Positions 1 through 8,989 of a stretch of 64,000 bases of DNA are shown here, one piece after another. This DNA is from CANKJK01 sp040081715 (GTDB lineage Bacteria > Acidobacteriota > Vicinamibacteria > Vicinamibacterales > UBA2999). The DNA is taken from contig JBEBFY010000007.1 in assembly GCA_040081715.1 (NCBI GenBank), forward strand, positions 124,001 to 188,000. Direction: 5' to 3'. The stretch's first letter is position 1. Each line of letters opens with the position of its first letter. Position numbers and translations under genes: made by a program. The notes beneath the pieces are model-generated. The model searched no databases, had not been told where the DNA came from, and was given only the letters and a program-made list of their open reading frames with translations.

Positions 1-2259
1 TACTGCGTCACCTGCCATAGCAACAGGTTGAAGACCGGCGGACTCGTGCTGGAAGGCATCGACCTTCGCGACGTGGGCGGCCGGGCCGAGTTGTGGGAGA
101 AGGTGACCCGCAAGGTCCACAGCGGCACGATGCCCCCGGCGGGGCAGCCACGTCCGGCGCGGGCCGACCTGAACGCGCTGGCTTCCTCCCTTGAGCAGGG
201 ACTGGACGCGGCGGCCCTTGCGTCACCGAATCCCGGCCGTCCGGCCATCCATCGATTGAACCGCGTCGAGTACGTCAACGCCATCCGGGATCTGCTCGCG
301 GTCGACATTGACGGCAAGGCACTCCTGCCCGGTGACGATTCCGGCTTCGGATTTGACAACATCGCAGACGTACTGACGGTCACGCCGGGCCTGCTGGACC
401 GGTATCTCTCGGTGGCACGGAAGGTTGCCCGGCTGGCGCTCGGGGATACCTCGATCAAGCCCGTCGTGGAGACGGTGACGCGCCTGCCGGTGTTCCTGCT
501 GCAGGGCGACCGCATGCATGAGGAGTTGCCGTTCGGGACCCGCGGCGGCGCCGTGGCCCGGCACACCTTTTCGCTCGACGGCGAGTACACCATCAAGGTG
601 TTCCTGCAGCGCGGCACCATGAGTGGCGCCGTTCGCGGCCTCACGGACGACAACCAGGTCGACATCCGCCTCGACGGGGAGCGCGTGAAGTTCATTCTCG
701 TGCCGAAGGCCGCGTCGCGCGGGTACGAGGTCGCCGACACCTCGGCGCCGCTCGAGGCGCGGGTGAGGGTCACGGCCGGCCAGCACACGATCGGCATCGC
801 GCTGCTCAAGGGCACCACGGTCGTCGAGGGGTGGGGGCCATCCCGCATGCCGGTGGGCAGTACCTCGTTCGCGCAGGTGGACCGCACCTCCCAGGATGGC
901 GGCGTGATTGAGATGGGCATCGACAGTGTGACGGTCGAGGGGCCGTTCAACGGCTCGGCACCGGCCGACACCGCCACGCGTCGCGCGATCTTTACGTGCC
1001 GGCCGGCCCGGGCGGCCGAGGAAACGGCCTGTGCCAGGCGGATTCTGTCGAAGCTGGCCTATCGCGCCTATCGCCGGCCCGTGACGGCCGACGACGTCGA
1101 CACCTTGATGACCTTCTATAAGACGGGCCGGGGCGAGGGTGCGTTCGACCGCGGGATCCAGTTCGCGCTGGAGCGGCTCCTGGTGGCGCCCGACTTCCTG
1201 TTCCGCGTCGAGGGGACGCGGGCGAAGGTGAAGCCCGGCACCGTGCATCAGCTCGATGACTACGAGTTGGCGTCGCGCCTGTCGTTCTTCCTGTGGAGCA
1301 GCCTTCCGGACGCGGCGTTGCTGGACCTGGCCGCGAAGGGCCAACTGAAGGCTCCGGCCGTGCTCGAGGGCCAGATCCGGCGGTTGCTGCGCGACGACAA
1401 GGCCGAGGCGTTCATCAGCAACTTCTTCGGTCAGTGGCTCTACACCCGCAATGTCTCCCAGGTCACGCCCGACCCGACCAACTACCCGGAGTTCGACGAC
1501 AATCTGCGCGCCGCCTTCCAGACGGAGACCGGCCTGTTTCTCGCCAGTCAGATCCGCGAGGACCGTCCGGTTGTCGAACTGCTGACGGCTAACTACACGT
1601 TCACCAACGAGCGGCTGGCCCGTCACTACGGGATCCCGAACGTCTACGGCAGCCACTTCAGGCGCGTGGCGCTGCCTGACGATCGCCGCGCGGGGCTGCT
1701 GGGCCAGGGGAGCGTGCTCACGGTTACGGCCTATGCCACGCGCACCTCTCCGGTGCTGCGCGGCAAGTGGCTGATGCAGAACATCCTGGGCACCCCGCCT
1801 CCACCGCCGCCGGCCAACGTGCCGCCGCTCGAGAACACGAAGGTCGAAGGTACGCTACGACAGCGCATGGAGCTGCACCGGAAGAACCCGGTGTGCGCGA
1901 CCTGCCATGCACAGATAGACCCGCTGGGATTCGCCCTCGAGAACTTCGACGCCATCGGCCGCTTCCGGGAGATGGACGGCACGGCGAGGGTCGACGCTTC
2001 GGGCGTGCTGCCGGACGGAACGAAGTTCGATGGCCCTGCATCGTTCCGGAAGGTGCTGCTCGCCCAGCAGGCGGCCTACCTGACGACGCTGACCGAGAAG
2101 CTGATGACCTACGCGCTTGGCCGCGGCGTGGAGGCGTACGACATGCCGGCGGTCCGGAAGGTCATCCGGGAGTCGGCGGGCAAGGACCACCGCTGGTCCG
2201 CGTTGATTCTCGGCATCGTGCGAAGCACTCCGTTTCAGATGAGGAGATCGGAATCATGA
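1..2259 (+). CDS. DUF1592/DUF1588/DUF1585 (PSD-type) c-type cytochrome, 5' end missing
   Basis: The frame is open from base 1, so the start and any signal peptide lie upstream; 752 codons are visible. A haem-binding CVTCH sits at the very start (residues 2-6) and a second CxxCH (C632-H636) lies before the C-terminal domain. The order fits the multi-domain proteins common in Planctomycetes and Acidobacteria: N-terminal cytochrome-like part, a carbohydrate-binding-like middle, DUF1595 (near residue 340), DUF1592 (near 420), DUF1588 (ATRTSPVLRGKWLMQNILG, near 580-600) and DUF1585 (C-terminal). The biochemical role of the family is not established; it is usually secreted. Its stop overlaps the ATG of the DUF1552 gene (ATGA), so the two are translationally coupled, a pairing seen repeatedly in these phyla. 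Confidence 0.9.
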   Translation, partial: YCVTCHSNRLKTGGLVLEGIDLRDVGGRAELWEKVTRKVHSGTMPPAGQPRPARADLNALASSLEQGLDAAALASPNPGRPAIHRLNRVEYVNAIRDLLAVDIDGKALLPGDDSGFGFDNIADVLTVTPGLLDRYLSVARKVARLALGDTSIKPVVETVTRLPVFLLQGDRMHEELPFGTRGGAVARHTFSLDGEYTIKVFLQRGTMSGAVRGLTDDNQVDIRLDGERVKFILVPKAASRGYEVADTSAPLEARVRVTAGQHTIGIALLKGTTVVEGWGPSRMPVGSTSFAQVDRTSQDGGVIEMGIDSVTVEGPFNGSAPADTATRRAIFTCRPARAAEETACARRILSKLAYRAYRRPVTADDVDTLMTFYKTGRGEGAFDRGIQFALERLLVAPDFLFRVEGTRAKVKPGTVHQLDDYELASRLSFFLWSSLPDAALLDLAAKGQLKAPAVLEGQIRRLLRDDKAEAFISNFFGQWLYTRNVSQVTPDPTNYPEFDDNLRAAFQTETGLFLASQIREDRPVVELLTANYTFTNERLARHYGIPNVYGSHFRRVALPDDRRAGLLGQGSVLTVTAYATRTSPVLRGKWLMQNILGTPPPPPPANVPPLENTKVEGTLRQRMELHRKNPVCATCHAQIDPLGFALENFDAIGRFREMDGTARVDASGVLPDGTKFDGPASFRKVLLAQQAAYLTTLTEKLMTYALGRGVEAYDMPAVRKVIRESAGKDHRWSALILGIVRSTPFQMRRSES

Positions 2260-3608
2260 TCCTGACCCAGAAGCACCTGGCCCGCCGGACCATCCTGAGG
2301 GGCGTCGGCGCGACGCTCGCCCTTCCGCTGCTGGACGCCATGGTGCCTGCGCATGCGGCCATGCGCACCACGGCAGCCAACCCGGTTCGCAGGCTCGGCG
2401 CCGTCTACGTGCCGATGGGCGTGAACATGGCCCAGTGGACGCCGAAGCGGACCGGGGCGCTCGAGTTGACGCCGACCCTGCAGACGCTCGCGCCGTTCAA
2501 GCAGAACCTGCTGGTGGTGACCGGGCTGGACATGGACACGGCGGTTCCCGGGGCCGAGGACGGCGGCGGCCAGCACTCGCGCGTGCAGTCCTCCTGGCTC
2601 ACCGGCGTGCATGCGAAGAAGACGGACGGCCCTGGCTTTGAAGCCGGCACGACCATGGACCAGTTCGTGGCGCGCGCCATGGAGAGCGAGACGCAGTTCG
2701 CGTCGCTCGAAATGGGCCTCGAGTCGGTGGATCTCGTCGGGGCCTGCGAAATCGGTTACACGTGCGCCTACACAGGGACGCTTTCGTGGCGCACGCCCAA
2801 GACCCCTCTGCCGATGGAGACCAACCCGCGGGTGATGTTCGAGCGCCTGTTCGGAGACTCAGGCACGACGGACACGCGCACGCGCCTGGCGCGGGATCAG
2901 AAGAACAAGAGCCTGCTCGACTCGGTGCAGCAGTCGATCACGCGCCTCCAGAAGGGCATCGGGCCCAGTGACAACGCCAAGCTGACCGACTATCTGGAGT
3001 CGGTGCGAGACATTGAACGGCGTATCCAGCGGGCGGAGGAGCAGGCCGAACGCGACCTGCCCGTTGTGGAGCAGCCGGCCGGGATTCCCACCTCCTACGA
3101 GGAGCACTCGCGCCTGATGTTCGACCTGTGGGCGCTGGCCTGGCAGACGGACATGACGCGCGTCTCCACCTTCATGATGGCGCGGGAACTGTCGGTGCGG
3201 ACCTACCCGGACATCGGTGTGAACGAGCCGCATCATCCGCTTTCACACCACCAGGACAATCCGGAGAAGCTGGCCAAGCAGGCCAAACTGAACGTCTACC
3301 ACCTGAAGCTGTTCTCCTACTTCCTGGAGAAGCTGGCGGCGATGCCGGACGGCGATGGGTCCGTGCTCGATCACTCGATGATTCTGTACGGGTCCGGGAT
3401 GAGCAACTCCAACCTGCACCTGCCGAAGAACCTGCCGCTGGTGGTGATTGGCAATGGCGCCGGCCAGATCAGGAGCGGCCGGCACATCCGCGCGGCGGCG
3501 GGCACGCCGGTGACCAACCTTCAGCTCACGCTCATCGAGAAGATGGGAGTGCGGCTGGACCGCTTTGGCGACAGCACCGGTACGCTGAACCTGTTGTCGG
3601 ATGTGTAG
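2256..3608 (+). CDS. DUF1552 domain protein, Tat-type signal
   Basis: A 450-residue protein opening with an Arg-Arg pair followed by a hydrophobic stretch (ARRTILRGVGATLALPLL) and an AHA cleavage-like site, which suggests Tat export. The body matches DUF1552, a family of unknown function found directly beside DUF1592-type cytochromes. The family sits near sulfatase/alkaline-phosphatase-like folds, but I see no verified active site. The start is fixed by the ATGA overlap with the upstream cytochrome gene. Co-export and joint function with that cytochrome are inferred from the conserved pairing. Confidence 0.9.
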   Translation: MILTQKHLARRTILRGVGATLALPLLDAMVPAHAAMRTTAANPVRRLGAVYVPMGVNMAQWTPKRTGALELTPTLQTLAPFKQNLLVVTGLDMDTAVPGAEDGGGQHSRVQSSWLTGVHAKKTDGPGFEAGTTMDQFVARAMESETQFASLEMGLESVDLVGACEIGYTCAYTGTLSWRTPKTPLPMETNPRVMFERLFGDSGTTDTRTRLARDQKNKSLLDSVQQSITRLQKGIGPSDNAKLTDYLESVRDIERRIQRAEEQAERDLPVVEQPAGIPTSYEEHSRLMFDLWALAWQTDMTRVSTFMMARELSVRTYPDIGVNEPHHPLSHHQDNPEKLAKQAKLNVYHLKLFSYFLEKLAAMPDGDGSVLDHSMILYGSGMSNSNLHLPKNLPLVVIGNGAGQIRSGRHIRAAAGTPVTNLQLTLIEKMGVRLDRFGDSTGTLNLLSDV

Positions 3609-3630
3609 GGGCCGAGTGACGCGGTTTCGT

Positions 3631-4275
3631 ATGGGGCCGACCCGTGAGGGCCGGCCCTTCGTCTGTCTGGCGATCCTGCTGTGCCTGCTGGGGCCCAGTG
3701 CGCTGGCTCCGGTGCACGGACAGAGCGCGGACGTGCTGATGGCGCGCGCCGACGAGGACCTGTTCGCCGGTCGCGTGGTCGAGGCCGCGAAGGGGTACGA
3801 CCGCGTGGCGGCGCTGCTTCCGGCGGAGGCGCCCCATCTGTGGCAGCGGGGCATCGCGCTCTATTACGCCGCCAGGTTCCGCGACTGCCGGCTGCAATTC
3901 GAATCGCACCGGCTCGTCAACCCGGATGATGTCGAGAACGCCGCCTGGCACTTCCTCTGCGTGGCCCGGGACTCGTCCTTCGCGGCGGCCAGAAGCGCTC
4001 TCCTGCCCGTGGGCACGGACCGTCGCAGCCCGATGCGCGAGGTCTACGAGATGCTCCAGGGGACGGCCACGCCGGATGACGTAATCGCGGCCGGGAAGGG
4101 CAGCGCGTCGGGCCGGTTCTACGCGGCGTTGTACGCCGGTTTGTATCAGGAGGCGCGGGGAGACACGGCCCGCGCCAGGCAGCAGATGACCGTGGCGGCT
4201 CGCGACGAATTCGCGAGAGTCGGCGGGTACATGCACCGCGTGGCACAGGTCCACCTCGGGAGGATGGGCAAGTGA
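3631..4275 (+). CDS. secreted TPR-like hypothetical protein
   Basis: About 214 residues. From the ATG at 3631 the protein has a clean signal peptide (basic start, CLAILLCLL core, HGQS cleavage region), so I prefer it. A longer start at 3601 overlaps the previous stop and would add ten residues. The mature part is alpha-helical with alanine-rich repeats (DEDLFAGRVVEAAKGYDRVA; later ALYAGLYQEARGDTARARQQM) resembling tetratricopeptide repeats, as in NlpI-like proteins. It follows the DUF1552 gene without a gap and is probably in the same operon. The function is not known. Confidence 0.75.
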   Translation: MGPTREGRPFVCLAILLCLLGPSALAPVHGQSADVLMARADEDLFAGRVVEAAKGYDRVAALLPAEAPHLWQRGIALYYAARFRDCRLQFESHRLVNPDDVENAAWHFLCVARDSSFAAARSALLPVGTDRRSPMREVYEMLQGTATPDDVIAAGKGSASGRFYAALYAGLYQEARGDTARARQQMTVAARDEFARVGGYMHRVAQVHLGRMGK

Positions 4276-4313
4276 GATCGAGTAGCCGCCGCGGGGGCTT
4301 GCGCCACGGGCTG

Positions 4314-5606
4314 CTACAGGAACGCCGCGGGAAGGTCGCGCTTGGTGTCGCGCAGGATCTCGATGATGGCCCGGCGATCGGCGGCCGAGAGCTTTTTGTA
4401 GGCCGCGTCGTCGGTCTTGCCGGAGAGCACCGTCCAGAGACGGTCGTACACCATCGCCTTCGCCCGCGCGGGCAGTTCGTCGAAGGCGGGTGAGTAGATC
4501 AGGTAGCTGCAGGGGTACTTCAGCAGCCGGCGCGTCAGGTCCAGTTCACGCAGCGACCGTCCACGCGTGTCCTTCGGCCCCTGCGCCGCGAAGGCTTCGG
4601 CGAAGCCGGCGTTGCCCTGGACCTTCCCGCCGAGGGGCACCTCGTCGATGAAGAGCAGGTGGTCGACCAGTTCCAGTGCGGTATTCGCCACCGGGTCGTC
4701 CGTGGCCTGCATGGAGGCCTGCCTGACCTGAGCCACGGGGTGGAGCCGGTCGTAGTCCTGGACCCGCGTCGCCCAGTTCAGGCGCGTGATGAGGTTCGTC
4801 ATGAACGTCTGATGATTGAGCACCATCAGTGCGACCACGTCACTATAGGGAGTCGGATAGGTCGAGGCGTCGATCCGGCCTGAGACCGATGTCAGCGTCG
4901 GCGCCGTCGTGGCCCGCACCCCGCTCCGCTTGACGTGGTAGACGGGCACGTTCCCCAGGTGCCGGGTGGGAACCGCGGCGCCGGTCACGAACCAGCCGCC
5001 CCAGCGGTCCTCAATGGGTGTGCGTTGGTCGACCACCCAGCCCTGCGCGTACTCGTTGGGGTTGTCCGAGAGCGGGAGCATGCTCATCGTCAGCATGCCG
5101 GAGATACCCATTGTGAGGGTGCCTTCGTGGCACTCCAGGCACCGCTGCGTCCTGGTGAAGTGCGGCCGCTGCGCCGGCTTCTGGTCCAGCTGGTAGAAGA
5201 CCTGACCCTGCTGGGGATCCCACGCGGACAGTTCCAGCGTATCGGCCGCCTTGACCCAACCCACCGATGTCGTGTCGTTGAAGTACAGCGCGCGCGGCGT
5301 CTTCTCGGTGATGAAGTCAGATTGCAGGCTGGTCTCGGAGTACACCAGCAACTGCGATTCCACGGGCACCTTCAGCGCGTTCAGGACCGATCGGAGGTAG
5401 CCCTGCCCGGGCTCGAATGCCAGCTGCACGTCGCCGCTGGCGATCCGCTGGTTCAGCATCGCCACGGGGTCTGTGGTCGGCCGCGTGGCGTACTCGATCG
5501 CGGGATGCCGGGTGGAGACGGGGTCTGTCGGACGCTGACCGACGAGCAGGGCGGCGCTGGCCAGCGTCAGCGCGGTACAGGTGGCGAGAAAGCGGGCACG
5601 CTGCAT
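4314..5606 (-). CDS. secreted hypothetical protein with one CxxCH haem motif
   Basis: 430 residues with an N-terminal signal peptide (RFLATCTALTLASAALLVG). One CLECHEG motif near residue 157 would bind a single c-type haem. I do not recognise a named family; similar single-haem secreted proteins are common in Acidobacteria. It lies 33 bases downstream of the multicopper oxidase on the same strand, so the two may form an electron-transfer pair. No Shine-Dalgarno precedes the ATG, but a TATACT hexamer lies only 10 bases upstream on the coding strand (5617-5622), which would give an almost leaderless message. Confidence 0.75.
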   Translation of the reverse strand: MQRARFLATCTALTLASAALLVGQRPTDPVSTRHPAIEYATRPTTDPVAMLNQRIASGDVQLAFEPGQGYLRSVLNALKVPVESQLLVYSETSLQSDFITEKTPRALYFNDTTSVGWVKAADTLELSAWDPQQGQVFYQLDQKPAQRPHFTRTQRCLECHEGTLTMGISGMLTMSMLPLSDNPNEYAQGWVVDQRTPIEDRWGGWFVTGAAVPTRHLGNVPVYHVKRSGVRATTAPTLTSVSGRIDASTYPTPYSDVVALMVLNHQTFMTNLITRLNWATRVQDYDRLHPVAQVRQASMQATDDPVANTALELVDHLLFIDEVPLGGKVQGNAGFAEAFAAQGPKDTRGRSLRELDLTRRLLKYPCSYLIYSPAFDELPARAKAMVYDRLWTVLSGKTDDAAYKKLSAADRRAIIEILRDTKRDLPAAFL

Positions 5607-5639
5607 GACAGCGCCCAGTATACAAGGCCCCTGGGGGAG

Positions 5640-7163
5640 CTACTTCGCATCCTTGTCGTGCTTCTCGTGCTCGTGCGACAGCGGGGAATGGCCTTCCGGC
5701 AGGCCGACCCGCACGGTGCTCATCAACCCGCCTTCGGCGTGGTCGAGGATGTGGCAGTGCAGCATCCATTCGCCCGGCCGGTCGTCGAACCGGACGAGGA
5801 CATGCACGGTCTTCTCGAACGGCACGTTGATGGTGTCCTTCCACTCGATCGGATGGACGGGAGCGCCCGCCTCCGTCACCACCTGGAAGAAGTAGCCGTG
5901 CAGGTGGAACGGGTGGGACCACGGGGTCTTGTTCACCAGCGCCCATATCTGGGTTTCACCGATCTTCGCGACGAAGGGCTTGGTGGCCCAGTGGGGCTTG
6001 TTGTTGATCCCGTACTCGAACGTGCCGTTCGGGAGCTGCACGATCGTGAAGTTCATCGTCACGCGCGTCGCGCCGTCGGCGGAGACCGGCGCAATCACCC
6101 GGGACGACGGCTTCGGCGCCGGTCCGGCGTAGGCCGGTCCGTCCGCGAAGGCCAGCGCGAAGAGCGGTTCCTCGGCCGACCGGAATTCCACACTGCCGTA
6201 GCCGCGGTTGAAGACGTAGGATCGGAAGGGCAGGTTCGTGCCAGCGACGCCCTTCGGCGCGACGATCAGGTCCACGCGTTCGCCGCATCCGACCACCAGG
6301 CTCGTCGTGGTCCGCTGGGACTCGATCAGGCCGCCGTCGCTGCCAATCTGAGTGAACACCTGGCCGTCGAGGTCCAGGTTGAAGAATCGGCTCTTGGCCG
6401 TATTGACGATGCGCCAGCGCTGTGGCGCGCCGCTCCGGATCTTCAATGTGCCCAGGTTGCCGGCGCGGCCGTTCACCAGTACCACGTTGCCCTCACGTCC
6501 GAAGGCCATGCCGGTCGTGCCCCCGCTGTTCGGGTCGTCGAGCATGCCCTTCTCGTCGATGCCGATGTCGCTCAGCACGATCACCAGTTCGTCCACGACG
6601 CCAAGCCGGGCCTTTTCCTCGGGGTCCTCAACCAGCAGCGGCCCGTAGAGCCCGAATCCAACCTGCTCGGCGGACGAGACATGCGGGTGGTACCAGAACA
6701 GCCCGGCGTCCACCACCGTGAAGTCGTAGGTGAACCCCTCGCCCTTCTTGACGGGGGGTTGTGAAATGCCCGGCACGCCGTCCATTTCAATGGGGAGCCG
6801 TATCCCGTGCCAGTGCACGGTCGTCGGGGCAGGTAGCTGGTTGGTGAAGTGCACGATCAGGCGGTCCCCGACCTTGGTCCTGATGAGCGGACCGGGAAGG
6901 CCGCCGTTATAGGTCCAGGCATCGACCTTCTGGCCGTTCCCCAAGTCCACGTTCGCGACCCTCGCCTCGAGGTTGATCTCCACGATACGAGGGTCAGGGT
7001 TGATGTCCACGGCCTCCCGCAGCCGGAGCTCGGCGTCCCAGCCCGGAGGCTGCAGCGAGGAATCGGCGGCTGGCGCGAGGCTGCCCCAGAGGAACCCGAC
7101 GGCAACGGCAAGCACGGCGAGTCCGGCACGGCGAACTGACGTGGGCGCGGGTAGCGTAGACAT
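5640..7163 (-). CDS. periplasmic multicopper oxidase
   Basis: 507 residues from the ATG at 7163. That start has an AAGAGGA ribosome site nine bases upstream; an in-frame ATG at 7172 is too close to it. A signal peptide (LAVLAVAVGFLWGSLAPAA) precedes cupredoxin domains carrying the copper signatures HWHG (H117, H119), WYHPH (H159, H161), HPFHLHG, and HCHILDH with a likely T1 axial Met near 481. This is a complete three-domain laccase/CotA/FtsP-like layout, not a two-domain nitrite reductase. The C-terminus is His/Lys/Asp-rich (SHEHEKHDKDAK) and may bind metal. The substrate is unknown. It is divergent from an NsrR-like regulator across a candidate operator. Confidence 0.9.
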   Translation of the reverse strand: MSTLPAPTSVRRAGLAVLAVAVGFLWGSLAPAADSSLQPPGWDAELRLREAVDINPDPRIVEINLEARVANVDLGNGQKVDAWTYNGGLPGPLIRTKVGDRLIVHFTNQLPAPTTVHWHGIRLPIEMDGVPGISQPPVKKGEGFTYDFTVVDAGLFWYHPHVSSAEQVGFGLYGPLLVEDPEEKARLGVVDELVIVLSDIGIDEKGMLDDPNSGGTTGMAFGREGNVVLVNGRAGNLGTLKIRSGAPQRWRIVNTAKSRFFNLDLDGQVFTQIGSDGGLIESQRTTTSLVVGCGERVDLIVAPKGVAGTNLPFRSYVFNRGYGSVEFRSAEEPLFALAFADGPAYAGPAPKPSSRVIAPVSADGATRVTMNFTIVQLPNGTFEYGINNKPHWATKPFVAKIGETQIWALVNKTPWSHPFHLHGYFFQVVTEAGAPVHPIEWKDTINVPFEKTVHVLVRFDDRPGEWMLHCHILDHAEGGLMSTVRVGLPEGHSPLSHEHEKHDKDAK

Positions 7164-7308
7164 GGTTGACATTCCTCTTGGCGTGCCTTCCAGCAAGGGA
7201 CGTGCCCGGCGGGATCGGGCGCGATGAACTCGTTCACACTCGACCACGGCAACCACCTGCGCGGGAAATACCCCAGCCTGGGGACTTGTCCGCGCGTGCG
7301 TGCCGTAA

Positions 7309-7331
7309 AACATGTATTCTAAATATCTCTT
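7309..7331. promoter_or_regulatory. candidate NsrR operator
   Basis: Left half AACATGTATTC (7309-7319), centre base 7320, right half AAATATCTCTT (7321-7331). This is the 11-1-11 layout of known NsrR sites, whose halves resemble AANATGCATTT and AAATGCATNTT. The left half matches well and the right half moderately. It lies between the multicopper oxidase and the Rrf2 regulator gene, in an AT-rich island within GC-rich DNA, so it could serve both promoters and autoregulation. Inferred from the sequence match only. Confidence 0.5.
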
Positions 7332-7366
7332 TATTCAGGGCCGCTGTCAATGGAGACATGGCACCC

Positions 7367-7822
7367 ATGCAACTGACACAATTCACCGACTACTCCCTTC
7401 GCGTCGTGTTGTATCTCGCGGCGCATCCCGACCGCGTGGTGCCGCTTCAGGAGATCAGCCGCTCCTACGGCGTGTCGCACCACCATCTGGTCAAGGTTGT
7501 CCGGCGGCTCACCGAGCAGGGAGCCGTGGAGAGCGTCCGTGGCCGTGCCGGTGGTGTCCGCCTGCGCAGGAACCCCCGCGAGATCAACGTGGGGGCGCTG
7601 GTACGGGCCACAGAGCCGCATCTGGACCTCGTCGAGTGCTTTGACAAGGAGACGAACACCTGTCCGATTGACGGCGTCTGCGGTTTGAAGGGTGTGCTCC
7701 GGCAGGCGACGACGGCATTCCTGGGCGTACTCGATGGCTACAGCCTCGCGGATTTTCAGCCGAGGGCCGCCTCGCTCATCAAGGTCTGGCGGCGTCACCA
7801 GGACGATGTGGGGAACGGATAA
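7367..7822 (+). CDS. nsrR: Rrf2-family iron-sulfur regulator, NsrR-like
   Basis: 151 residues beginning MQLTQFTDYSLRVVLYLA, typical of NsrR/Rrf2 winged-helix regulators. Three cysteines, C91, C99 and C105 (ECFD...TCPIDGVC), would hold an Fe-S cluster. In Escherichia coli NsrR the first cysteine is also at 91, but the spacing there is 4 and 5 residues against 7 and 5 here. NsrR senses nitric oxide and represses nitrosative-stress genes. An alternative ATG at 7358 adds MAP but sits only one base from the GGAGA. A candidate operator lies 35 bases upstream of the start. IscR-like or RsrR-like sensing cannot be excluded. Confidence 0.85.
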   Translation: MQLTQFTDYSLRVVLYLAAHPDRVVPLQEISRSYGVSHHHLVKVVRRLTEQGAVESVRGRAGGVRLRRNPREINVGALVRATEPHLDLVECFDKETNTCPIDGVCGLKGVLRQATTAFLGVLDGYSLADFQPRAASLIKVWRRHQDDVGNG

Positions 7823-7854
7823 GATCACCTTTATCAATTCAATCAGGAGGATTC

Positions 7855-8937
7855 ATGCGACACACATCGTGCGCCATCGTGTTCGGGCTCGCAGTGATTG
7901 CGGCCGGATGCGGCGGTGCGGAAGAGCCCAAGCCCGCCGCCGTGGTGGCGCCAGCCTGGGAGGCGGGGAACCCGGTGCAGCCCCTTCCGATTGGGCCGCT
8001 TGGCACGGATATCAAACTGTCGGCCGTCACGCCCGCTCCGACACCGGAACGTGTCAGGCTGGGCCGCTGGCTGTTCTACGAGAAGCGCCTGTCGAAGGAC
8101 GGCACGATTGCGTGTGCGACGTGCCACCGCCCCGAGAACGCCTTCTCGGAGCCGACGCCGCATTCGACGGGCATCGGCGGACAGCAGGGCGGTCGGAAGT
8201 CCCCGACCTTCATCAACGCGGCCGTGACGCTCTATCCGAACTTCTTCTGGGATGGGCGCGCGTCGTCGCTTGAGCAGCAGGCTCTCGGCCCGGTGGAGAA
8301 CCCCATCGAGATGGGGAACACGCACGACGGCATGGTCACGGTGCTGACCAACATCAAGGGGTATGGCCCCTATTTCAAAGAGGCCTTCGGCACCGAGGCC
8401 GTCACGAAGGAGCGCATCGCCGAGGCCATCGCGGCCTACGAGCGCACGCGGATGAGCGGCAACTCGCCGTGGGACAAGTGGCGGAAGAACAAGGACGAGG
8501 CCGCGGTCACCGATCAGGTGAAGCAGGGTCACGAGCTGTTCTTCGGGAAGGCGGCCTGCAACCAGTGTCACCTGGGCAACAACTTCACCGACAGCCTGTT
8601 CCACAACCTCGGCGTGGGCTATGACGCGAAGACAAAGACGTTTGCGGACCCGGGCCGTTCGAAGATCTCGAACAACCCCGCCGAACTGGGGGCCTTCAAG
8701 ACGCCGACGCTGCGCGAGGTGACGAAGCACGCGCCGTACATGCATGACGGCTCAGTGGCCACGTTGCGCGACGTCGTGGTGCTCTACAACAAGGGCGGGA
8801 ACAAGAACCCGACCCTGGACCCGAAGATTCAGCCGCTGAAGCTGACCGACGCCGAGGTTGATGCGCTGGTGGCATTCATGCAGGCGCTCGACGGCGAGGG
8901 CTATCAGGACGCGGCCCCCTCAACGTTCCCGCAGTAA
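7855..8937 (+). CDS. dihaem cytochrome c peroxidase, lipoprotein
   Basis: 360 residues preceded by AGGAGG six bases before the ATG. The N-terminus ends in a lipobox (VIAAGC, C19), suggesting outer or inner membrane lipid anchoring facing the periplasm. Two haem sites are visible, CATCH (C87-H91) and CNQCH (C235-H239), as in bacterial CcpA/MauG-type peroxidases that reduce hydrogen peroxide with electrons from small cytochromes. It directly follows the NsrR-like gene, and regulation by it is plausible. A MauG-like role in cofactor maturation is the alternative, but no partner gene is nearby. Confidence 0.9.
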   Translation: MRHTSCAIVFGLAVIAAGCGGAEEPKPAAVVAPAWEAGNPVQPLPIGPLGTDIKLSAVTPAPTPERVRLGRWLFYEKRLSKDGTIACATCHRPENAFSEPTPHSTGIGGQQGGRKSPTFINAAVTLYPNFFWDGRASSLEQQALGPVENPIEMGNTHDGMVTVLTNIKGYGPYFKEAFGTEAVTKERIAEAIAAYERTRMSGNSPWDKWRKNKDEAAVTDQVKQGHELFFGKAACNQCHLGNNFTDSLFHNLGVGYDAKTKTFADPGRSKISNNPAELGAFKTPTLREVTKHAPYMHDGSVATLRDVVVLYNKGGNKNPTLDPKIQPLKLTDAEVDALVAFMQALDGEGYQDAAPSTFPQ

Positions 8938-8946
8938 TGGCTTTCG

Positions 8947-8975
8947 CGCGGGCGGTGCCGGTGGCATCGCCCGCG
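8947..8975. terminator. GC hairpin between convergent genes
   Basis: An 8-bp perfect stem, CGCGGGCG (8947-8954) with CGCCCGCG (8968-8975), encloses a 13-base loop. It lies in the 52-base gap between the peroxidase and the convergent ATP-grasp gene. There is no T-tract, so it is a possible bidirectional terminator or 3'-end stabiliser only. Confidence 0.35.
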
Positions 8976-8989
8976 TGGCTTGCCCCGTG

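Noticed and set aside
223..1656. 477-codon open frame on the minus strand
   Set aside because: Antisense shadow of the DUF1592 cytochrome gene; composition is Arg/His/Gly-rich without any domain, and the plus frame has clear haem and domain motifs.
4935..6764. 609-codon open frame on the plus strand
   Set aside because: Runs antisense to the CxxCH protein and multicopper oxidase, both of which show signal peptides and ligand motifs on the minus strand.
5640..7163. Copper nitrite reductase (NirK), given the NsrR neighbour
   Set aside because: The protein is a full-length multicopper oxidase with HCH and HxH type 2/3 ligands, longer than two-domain NirK.
7818..7835. GATAAG/CTTTATC imperfect repeat upstream of the peroxidase as a second NsrR site
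   Set aside because: The match to the NsrR consensus is poor and it overlaps the nsrR stop codon; kept only as a weak idea.
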